Of a stretch of 64,000 nucleotides of DNA, positions 58,429 to 64,000 are shown one piece after another. A program made the translations under genes and the position numbers. The notes under the pieces were generated by a model. It did no database searches, was not told the DNA's origin, and saw nothing but the letters and a program-made list of their open reading frames with translations. The stretch's first letter is position 1. The number at the start of each line of letters is the position of its first letter. Source of the stretch: Gibbula magus. Taxonomy: Eukaryota > Mollusca > Gastropoda > Trochida > Trochidae. The stretch covers positions 57,962,989-58,026,988 of the forward strand of contig OW388297.1 in NCBI GenBank assembly GCA_936450465.1, in the 5' to 3' direction.

Positions 58429-58740
58429 ATAGTACGTTTTTGATTAAACGTAATTATTTATACTTACCTGTTGACTAGACCTACTTTGCCTTACCTCCCA
58501 GGGGTAATGCTATTTCAACCTTAATACAGACGAACTTGAAGAATGGAGAAGGGGTGCGTAAAATCCCTTATCCAAGGGCCGGTAAGTCTAGATGGTCTCG
58601 TGACGTCACTACCTGTTCATATCACTCTCCGAAAGTCCCAAAGGCAAGACAGACCAAGTGGGGAGGATGGGAGGGCCTAGAGCGTAGGTCTAGTCAACAG
58701 GTAAGTATAAATAATTACGTTTAATCAAAAACGTACTATT
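58429..58740. repeat. 57-bp perfect inverted repeat at the DIRS 3' end
   Basis: The left arm (58429-58485) starts AATAGTACGTTTTTGATTAA and runs to TGTTGACTAGACCTAC; the right arm (about 58684-58740) is its exact reverse complement. The 199-bp interior is mostly unique. A third, diverged copy of the inner half (TGTTGACTAGACCTACTTTG) follows directly at 58756 in the same orientation as the left arm. Inverted terminal repeats plus a partial internal repeat are known for DIRS1-type elements, so this probably marks the 3' terminus; a separate foldback element is the alternative. Each arm contains CAGGTAAGT. Confidence 0.8.
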
Positions 58741-59059
58741 ATTTAAATACCTATCTGTTGACTAGACCTACTTTGCCTAGAATCCCACCGCAAGGAGGCG
58801 GGTCAGTAGATACATGGTAGTGACGAGACCAGCGACTAGCCCTGAGTGTAAGCTAACCTACGAGTCCTCCACCCTGTGGTGAGGACAAGGCACAGCCCGG
58901 GAGATACCATCTCTACCGCTAAGCGGATCGAAGAGACAACCCTGCCACTCAACTTCCGATCAACACACCGCCCCCCAACCCCAACAGGGAGGGGGGGGGG
59001 GTTAAAATGAAGTTAAAGAAAAAACCAACAGACACGAGAGCTAGTAATGTAAACCATGT
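58741..59059. other. Non-coding 3' region of the DIRS-like element
   Basis: GC-richer than the flank, with a G run (GGGAGGGGGGGGGGG at about 58987-59001). On the minus strand an AATAAA at 59060-59065 lies at the end of the recombinase frame and may be its polyadenylation signal. Confidence 0.5.
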
Positions 59060-59930
59060 TTATTTACAATAAGTCTCAAAAGCGTCCAAGAAGGATGACC
59101 CCTTCTTGGTCTGGTTGGGGGACCACCTTCGTCTGCGCGAAGACCTGTGGACCCAGCCTAGAGATGCCTTCAAGATCTGCTGTGGAGACATCTCGTAGGT
59201 AATGGTAGGCGAAAACCTCTGATGAACGCCAAAAACACCCTGCCATGACATCCGAAAACGCGATGTTGCAGTGATAAGCCATTGTGGCTGAAACTGCTTG
59301 GATCTCATGAGAGATGGAACGCGAAGGCGGAGGCAGGTCAGCGGCCTTGTACGCATCAATGACTGCCGACCTTAGATACACCCCCAACGCTCGCTTATCA
59401 AGCTCCTTGGTGCTCCTCGGTGAGTGAGGCAAGAAACAGACGACGCCTGCCATCCCTCAGCCTGCGGGTACGCTGCGTGTACACCCTCAAGGCTCTCACC
59501 GGACACAGAGAGAGATCTCCTGAGTCAGAACCCAGAACCGTGATAGAGAACGTACGGTCAGCTTCATAAGCTGCCTGGTCCTTACAGACAAAGTCGGGAG
59601 CCAACTCAAGAGAGGTCGATCCCCCCCTCCCTGACCTCATACCGTAGAAGGTCCGCCTGCAACGCATGGATTTCTGAAATCCGCGCTGCGGAGGCCATAG
59701 CCCCCAGAAAAAAAACCTTGCATGTGAGAGGGAGAAGGGACACGTCGGAGAGCGGTTCACGTATCGGAGCGAAGGTGGTTGAGCACAATGGCTAAGTCCC
59801 ACTCAGGTGGACGAAGCCTGGACCTGCCGTCAACCAAACGGAAAGTTTTAATGAGGTCCTTGAGGACCGACACATCCAACCCTGGCGATCTCTTCCTGAG
59901 GACAGACAGGATAGCAGACATGTTGGTGTT
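59060..59930 (-). pseudogene. DIRS-type tyrosine recombinase, frameshifted
   Basis: Similarity is spread over three frames. 59788-59606 contains LPLTCKVFFLGAMASAARIS with EIHAL, the first catalytic Arg (about 59681). About 59650-59398 contains ELAPDFVCKDQAAYEADRTF and CPVRALRVY. 59453-59076 contains SHEIQAVSATMAYHC and FAYHYLRDVS, the last with the likely nucleophilic Tyr. The first frame change coincides with a C run at 59621-59627; the second is near 59430. The second catalytic box reads HEIQ where tyrosine recombinases require H-x-x-R, so the Arg is lost. In DIRS elements this enzyme integrates a circular DNA intermediate. Here it is inactive on two independent grounds. Codons upstream of 59788 (to about 59930) continue the similarity weakly. 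Confidence 0.8.
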
Positions 59931-59935
59931 GATTG

Positions 59936-60000
59936 ATGGCTCGAGCCCACGACCGCGAGACTAGGAGTCTCGCGCTCTACCGACTGAGCTAGCCCGAGAC
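59936..60000 (-). tRNA. tRNA-Lys-like fragment (pseudo-tRNA or SINE head)
   Basis: The minus strand has a perfect D arm (GCTC-AGTCGGTA-GAGC), a perfect anticodon arm (CGAGA-CTCCTAG-TCTCG, anticodon CCU) and a near-consensus B box (GGGCTCGAGCC). The D-arm context CTAGCTCAGTCGGTAGAGC is that of tRNA-Lys, while the anticodon would specify Arg. The T stem does not close (GTGGG versus CATCA) and no 3' acceptor half follows, so it is not a functional gene. It sits exactly at the junction between two recombinase fragments, followed on the minus strand by TCAATCAACACC. Confidence 0.55.
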
Positions 60001-60002
60001 CG

Positions 60003-60232
60003 CGATGTTACAGTGGTAAGCCATCGTGGCTGACACTGCACGGATCTCATGCGGGTTGGAACGCGAAGGAGGAGGCAGGTCAGCGGCCTTGTACGCATCA
60101 ATGACCTCAGGTACACCCCCAACACTCGCTTATCTAGCCCTTGGGCTCTCCTAGGCGAGTGAGGCAAGACCAGCCTCAACAGCTGCCGGGTTTTGTAACA
60201 GTTCCAGACTTGTTGCAAAATCCAAAACATGG
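60003..60232 (-). pseudogene. Second DIRS recombinase C-terminal fragment
   Basis: Clearly homologous to 59260-59440 of the first copy, but with an intact H-x-x-R box (RSNPHEIRAVSATMAYHC; His codon at 60049-60051). It also carries VLPHSPRRAQGLDKRVLGVY. It lacks about 8 bp near 60105 relative to the first copy, which shifts frame, and ends before the Tyr box, which should lie below 60003. At its other end it is fused near 60232 to a Gag N-terminal remnant, so the element from which it derives had lost everything in between. Confidence 0.7.
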
Positions 60233-60239
60233 GACGATG

Positions 60240-60512
60240 AACCAGTTCTTAATTAACAAACTGAAAGAATGCAAAGATTCAGAGGGGTGCCGAACAGGAG
60301 ACACAACCCCCTGAAGACTGCCACGTTCCATTGCCACTGCGCTTCCAGGAAGAAGTACCAGACCTACGAATGGCCGAAACATACTCCAGGAAGTCTGAAG
60401 ACGAAAGAATGACACCCTCGTTACACAGGTCCTTGCAAGCACTTCATACAAGGCAAGACCTAACAGACTTCCTACCTCCGCAAATGTACAAAATGCAGAG
60501 TACGTAATGACG
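60240..60512 (-). pseudogene. Gag N-terminal remnant of an internally deleted DIRS-like copy
   Basis: Read on the minus strand from 60512, it begins TYSAFCT in place of MYSAFCT: the start codon is changed (ACG). A deletion then shifts the frame, so the Cys cluster is scrambled. Further on, SSSDFLEYVSAIRRS aligns with SESEFHAYVSAIRKS of the intact Gag, and the sequence runs out near 60240 where the recombinase fragment begins. Nothing functional remains. Confidence 0.65.
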
Positions 60513-60519
60513 CAAACAC

Positions 60520-60927
60520 CGAGGTAGTAGAGTAACTAGGTGACTGATAGCCGAGTCACTGACGAGACCCTCGAGACACTACCAAGTGATTGACAACGAG
60601 TCACTGACGCATGTAAGCTAGGGGAGGTGAGTGAAACTCAAATTTCTTAACAGGTGAGTGACAGACGAGCCACTGACACGAGTAAGCTAGACGATGTGAG
60701 TGACAGGAGATACAGCCGAGTCACTTAGTAGGTGAGTGACAGACGAGACACTGACGCGTGTAATCTAGACGAGGTGAGTGACAGTCGAGTCACTTAGTAG
60801 GCGAGTGACAGACAGACGAGCCACTAACGTGTGTAGTCTAGGCCAGGTGAGTGACAGGTGAGTGACGCTCAATTCACTTAACAGATGAGCGACAGGCGCG
60901 TCACTAACTTGCGTAAACTAGACGAAG
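60520..60927. repeat. 73-78-bp degenerate leader minisatellite
   Basis: About five units, each with GTAAGCTAGACGAGGTGAG, AGTGACAG, CGAGTCACTTAG and CGAGCCACTGACG words. AGTGAC and GTCACT are complementary and often 6-10 bp apart (for example AGTGACAGTCGAGTCACT near 60777), so the run is rich in small hairpins. It lies upstream of the Gag start on the minus strand. The same words precede the other Gag starts, so it belongs to the element's 5' leader. Confidence 0.75.
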
Positions 60928-60943
60928 TGAATGACACACGAGT

Positions 60944-61256
60944 GAGTGAGTGAGTTGGGGTTTTTAACGCCGCTTCCAAGAGTATTTCACTTATATCGCG
61001 GCTGCTAGTATTATGGCAGGGAGAGAGCCCGCAACGCCATGTGGCTATGCACTGCGGTGAAACCTGCGAGCAGCGGCTGGAACTAGCGAACCATGGTTGG
61101 TATTACGCTGAAAATCAGAGTAGTATTGCAGCCAAACCTAACTGCGTGTAGAACAGTTCTCTACTGCAGACAAAGTTGCCGTGCCCCTGGCGGGATTCGA
61201 ACCCCCGACCTTTTGATCCGAAGCCGAACGTGCTAACCACTGCGCTATCCCGCCCC
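60944..61256 (-). mobile_element. tRNA-Arg-headed SINE, young copy with 16-bp TSD
   Basis: The best-preserved member of the 13836 family. The minus strand has A box TAGCGCAGTGG, tRNA-Arg(UCG)-like CGGCTTCGGATCA, a perfect B box GGTTCGAATCC, and the tail GCCGCGATATAAGTGAAATA ... AAGCGGCGTTAAA, followed by (CTCA)n at 60942-60955. It is flanked by a perfect 16-bp duplication TGAATGACACACGAGT (60928-60943 and 61257-61272). It inserted into the DIRS leader, so it is younger than that sequence. Confidence 0.93.
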
Positions 61257-61350
61257 TGAATGACACACGAGTCAATGACGCGAAACACCTACATAAGGTA
61301 GTGTAAGAACTAATTCCTGACACTAAGAAGCAACACTTCCGATAGCTTAA

Positions 61351-61488
61351 TTACTCCAAAAACACCAACACGCACTCGTCGCAACAAAAATCCTTCTCAC
61401 ACAAGTCCTTACACTTCCTAAACAGCAAGTGAGGATCCTTGATACTGGACTTCCTACCTCCGCAATTCGTGCAGAAGGCAGAGTACAT
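61351..61488 (-). pseudogene. Truncated Gag N-terminus (copy 2)
   Basis: 45 codons from MYSAFCTNCGGRKS to CDECVLVFLE and a stop. It aligns with residues 1-41 of the intact Gag. The third Cys of the cluster is Phe (HLLFRKC versus HLLCRKC), and a further Cys appears in DFCCDEC. After the cluster the sequence runs into leader-type DNA (CCAAAAACACC, GATAGCTTAATTACTCC), which is repeated at 61678-61748. The fragment therefore ends at a rearrangement point, not by simple decay. Confidence 0.75.
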
Positions 61489-61898
61489 ATTGAAGTAACA
61501 ACGTGAGTGATAGTCAATCACTGACCCACGCGCGTAAGCTGATGAAGTGAGTGACAGGAGATTGACCCTCAATCAGTTAACACTAACGTGGGCGAGGTGA
61601 GTGACAGTAAGGTCACTTACTGACAGGCGCGTGGTGAATGACAGTCGATTCACGACGCGAAACGCAAAGTCTTAGAGTAGTGTAAGAACGAAGTTCTGAC
61701 ATAGGAGGAAAACAACCCTTCTGATAGCTAATTACTCCAAAAACACCCAGAGTGTAAACTCACGAAAGCGTAGAACGAAAACGCTTAAGTGAAAACACGC
61801 AAGGCGAGACGAGAGAGACTATCGAAAGTGTTGAAGCCAGAGGCTCCGAACCCGATACCGGGACGAGTGGAGGAGGGAGCAGAGGGGGTGACCACGAG
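61489..61898. repeat. Leader-type repeats and duplicated spacer in the DIRS composite
   Basis: Contains GTGAGTGACAG and CACTGACC words like 60520-60927. Also a segment with GTGTAAGAAC, TTCTGACA and GCTAATTACTCCAAAAACACC (61678-61748) that duplicates 61303-61364 about 375 bp away. The remainder up to the Gag stop is the 3' flank of the intact Gag frame. Confidence 0.65.
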
Positions 61899-63692
61899 TC
61901 ACTTCCTCCACTTCTTTTGCGGGGTACGACCTCCGGCGCCAGGCCGGGGGGACTTGGGGGACTGACCCGTGGATCCACGGCCACGACCTCCCCGCCGAAA
62001 GTCCGTTTTCGCTTTCTTGGGGGAAGGTTGGCCACTGCCCTGGCCTTGCCCCTGACGAAAACTGGTCTGCGGACGCTTTGGTGTCGTTTGCCTCTGCGTG
62101 ACGAGCCGATTAGTGAGGTCTTGCTGTTGGGCCTCCTGTCGTGCTCTCAAAACCTCCGGGATACGACCACCAAACAGAGTTTCAGCGTGAGCAGGGGCAT
62201 GTCGAAGGAAGTTCTTATGATCGGGGTTGAGACCTGACCGGTAGAGGAAATTGTCTCTGCGAAGCACTGTTATACTCGATGAAATTCGCGACGCTGACAA
62301 CATGATCTGCGCAAGGTCCGCAGCCACATCACCAAACGCTTTGAACAACACCGGGTCCCCCGCCTCCATGCCCGCCTGCTTAGCACAAGCCAGCATCGCC
62401 AGACATGTGAAAGCCACGTTGTTCCCCAAGCCTAACACCGAACGCGCCTCCCTGTCAAAATGAGAGAACTGTGCCTCAGACACGCGGTGAAGCAGGTTGG
62501 TGGTAAACAACCGGGATGCCCCCTGATCAAGGGGAGGCGGAACAAGCTGAAAAGGGACCGGATACAAGGGCAGACGCCGTCTGCGCTTGTCCGGCACCAC
62601 CAAAGGCGGAAGCAGACGATTGGGCATCGCAGATGATACGACTTGCTCCATATCCTTGGTGGCCTCCAACAGGAGCCTATGAGGTGGAAGGGCAAGACGC
62701 GCGGGAGGTACCTCGCCATCAGGGCCAAAGGAAGCCCTCCTGGCCGCCGACGTGCGCGGACCCGTCACGCTGACTTGGCTAAGTGGAACGTCCGCGAACG
62801 AAGCCACTTCGGATAGCATAGCTATTGCGTCAACCACTGGAGGATCCTCCGACAATCCCATACCCTCCGCCTCCGTTTCTATACTGATGAACGGAGGGTT
62901 CGACACGTCCACGTAGCGGATGTCACGTTCCGGTGAGTCCGGCGAGGAGTCACGTAAGGGTGACATCACCGTGACACGCCGCGCAGGGGTGCGAGGGGTA
63001 CGCGAAGGAGTCGCGGGTGCGGAGGCCCTAGCGGACGAGGAACGCGCACCCTGAGGTACGTCATCCGCATAGGGCTCACACGGTTGCGTAGTCGTAGTGT
63101 GAGTGGGTAAGTTCCGCGGACCCAAACGCGCATCGAGCAAGGAGGAGACCATATCCTTGACGGATGCCAGAAGGAGGGACGGATCGACCTTGTCGAACCT
63201 AGCCTTCTTGGACTTCTTCTTCTTGCTCTTGGGCGTAGTGGGTCCGCCCACCTTAAGTCTAAGCGGAGACAACCGTTTGTCCGGCGAAGGAGGGGACAAC
63301 GGGTGAGTCCGCGAACGAGAACCGGAACACGACGGCGGAGGGGGGGAGCGTAACTTCGACCCCCCAGCGGGTTCGGACAGGTCCGATTCCCTGTCGAATT
63401 CATCCGCCCGTTCCGTGAGGACAATGTCTACATCCTCCACCGGAGACGGATGACGAATGGGAGACAACTCCCTACGTTGAGCTGACGATGTACGCTTCTG
63501 TGACGCAGCCCTATCGGCCACCGACTTGCGTATGGCGGAAACGTACGCGTGGAACTCCGATTCGGAGAGAGGAGCGCACTCGTCGCAACGGTAATCCTCT
63601 TCGCAAAGGTCCTTGCACTTTCTACATAACAAGTGCGGATCCTTAGAGGCAGACTTCCTGCCTCCGCAGTTCGTGCAGAAGGCGGAGTACAT
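61899..63692 (-). CDS. DIRS-type Gag-like protein, intact ORF
   Basis: 597 codons from MYSAFCTNCGG. I chose this Met because the other two copies align from exactly this point; the frame is open 19 codons further upstream without conservation. Residues 6-39 form a seven-Cys cluster (Cys 6, 9, 23, 26, 30, 36, 39; C-x2-C-x13-C-x2-C-x3-C-x5-C-x2-C), probably zinc-binding. A Ser/Pro/Arg-rich middle follows, with a Lys-rich patch KSKKKKSKKARFDK. Then comes a folded-looking region (SEAQFSHFDREARSVLGLGN, CLAMLACAKQAGMEAGD, FGDVAADLAQIMLSASRI, LRRDNFLYRSGLNPDHK). The tail is rich in Arg/Gly/Gln. The order and the FDREAR/GN/A-rich region resemble DIRS-element Gag proteins, the family from which the LAP2alpha C-terminus is thought to derive. 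Its inferred role is packaging element RNA. No RT frame follows it here. Confidence 0.8.
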   Translation of the reverse strand: MYSAFCTNCGGRKSASKDPHLLCRKCKDLCEEDYRCDECAPLSESEFHAYVSAIRKSVADRAASQKRTSSAQRRELSPIRHPSPVEDVDIVLTERADEFDRESDLSEPAGGSKLRSPPPPSCSGSRSRTHPLSPPSPDKRLSPLRLKVGGPTTPKSKKKKSKKARFDKVDPSLLLASVKDMVSSLLDARLGPRNLPTHTTTTQPCEPYADDVPQGARSSSARASAPATPSRTPRTPARRVTVMSPLRDSSPDSPERDIRYVDVSNPPFISIETEAEGMGLSEDPPVVDAIAMLSEVASFADVPLSQVSVTGPRTSAARRASFGPDGEVPPARLALPPHRLLLEATKDMEQVVSSAMPNRLLPPLVVPDKRRRRLPLYPVPFQLVPPPLDQGASRLFTTNLLHRVSEAQFSHFDREARSVLGLGNNVAFTCLAMLACAKQAGMEAGDPVLFKAFGDVAADLAQIMLSASRISSSITVLRRDNFLYRSGLNPDHKNFLRHAPAHAETLFGGRIPEVLRARQEAQQQDLTNRLVTQRQTTPKRPQTSFRQGQGQGSGQPSPKKAKTDFRRGGRGRGSTGQSPKSPRPGAGGRTPQKKWRK

Positions 63693-64000
63693 GGCGAACG
63701 GTAAAGATAAAACGCGTAACGTAAGCGAAGGTAGAGACAGTCGAGTCACCTACACGGCGTAGCACAAACACGAGTAGCGTAGACGAGGTGAGTCACACAC
63801 GTGAAACACCCAAGCGGCGGAGCAAAAGCACAAAAACTCTGACGATATGCAATCAAGAGAGTTGAAACAAAAACTCTGAACTCGAAGAGCACAAAGTCAA
63901 AATCAAGTAACCACCCACCAAGGTAAACAAAGACGAACAAGCCAAACCAAAAACTAGGCTAAACACTTACAAGATAAATCAATCTTTATTCACATAACAT
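63693..64000 (-). other. 5' leader of the intact Gag frame
   Basis: GC-moderate, with the leader words AGTCGAGTCACC, CGTAGACGAGGTGAGTCAC and GTGAAACACC that recur near the other Gag starts. A minus-strand frame of 64 codons at 63746-63940 is hydrophobic and unrecognised. No inverted terminal repeat matching 58429-58485 is seen before the window ends, so the 5' terminus is outside. Confidence 0.55.

Larger units (their letters stand above)
58429..64000 (-). mobile_element. DIRS-like tyrosine-recombinase retrotransposon composite
   Basis: A minus-strand block, distinctly more GC-rich than its surroundings. Reading down-coordinate: leader (64000-63693), Gag-like ORF, leader-type repeats, truncated Gag start, SINE, leader-type repeats, Gag-start remnant joined to a recombinase C-terminus, tRNA-like piece, frameshifted recombinase, and a terminal inverted repeat. 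DIRS elements are known to encode Gag, reverse transcriptase/RNase H(/methyltransferase) and a tyrosine recombinase, with inverted or split terminal repeats. No reverse-transcriptase or RNase H sequence was recognised between Gag and the recombinase. At least three element copies or duplications are fused head to tail. The 5' end is beyond the window. Confidence 0.75.

Noticed and set aside
58984..59001. G-quadruplex
   Set aside because: A single long G run without four separated G tracts; may also be a homopolymer length error.
62432..63424. Overlapping minus frames of 98 and 152 codons and plus frames of 67-106 codons inside Gag
   Set aside because: Shadow frames in GC-richer coding sequence; lack the conserved features seen in the Gag frame.

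Overview
The window looks like non-coding, repeat-dominated nuclear DNA of a metazoan, most likely a marine invertebrate and probably a mollusc. It has no operons or dense bacterial-type genes. It is AT-rich, and carries tRNA-headed SINEs with target-site duplications, 5'-truncated non-LTR retrotransposon ends, palindromic MITEs, Helentron/pearl-like elements with internal tandem cores, and a DIRS-like element. The taxon is inferred from repeat style, not from a host gene; I could not identify any intact host protein-coding gene.

Layout. 1-9004 is a 30-bp satellite interrupted twice by the same 250-bp LINE 3' end, duplicated together with its surrounding satellite. 9005-15230 is AT-rich unique DNA with a TG-rich minisatellite (10.4-11.6 kb) and one complete SINE (13.8 kb). 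15.2-27.2 kb holds LINE ends, TTAA-flanked MITEs, two tandem-core elements and a second SINE. 28.2-34.7 kb has four unrelated minisatellites with 40-, 40-, 34- and 27-bp units. 35130-41118 is a very homogeneous 43-bp satellite: 139 full units with no length change and essentially one two-state variable base, which decides whether each unit has a perfect 8-bp hairpin stem. Diverged 38-bp relatives follow at 41.4-42.2 kb. 44-57 kb is a mosaic of MITEs, SINEs, tandem-core elements and a Crypton-like recombinase fragment.

58.4-64 kb is visibly more GC-rich and belongs to DIRS-like (tyrosine-recombinase) retrotransposon sequence on the minus strand. It has a long intact Gag-like ORF, two broken copies of the Gag N-terminus, a frameshifted tyrosine recombinase, a second recombinase C-terminal fragment, leader minisatellites, an inserted SINE and a 57-bp perfect inverted repeat. 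No reverse transcriptase/RNase H region was recognised, so the locus as seen is a rearranged, non-autonomous composite.

The items most worth a second look are the hairpin-toggling 43-bp satellite and the block duplications that can be read from it, the 30-bp satellite that stays open in several frames, the DIRS composite with three Gag starts, and the tandem-core elements carrying paired nuclear-receptor-like half-sites. All repeat counts and unit readings were done by eye.
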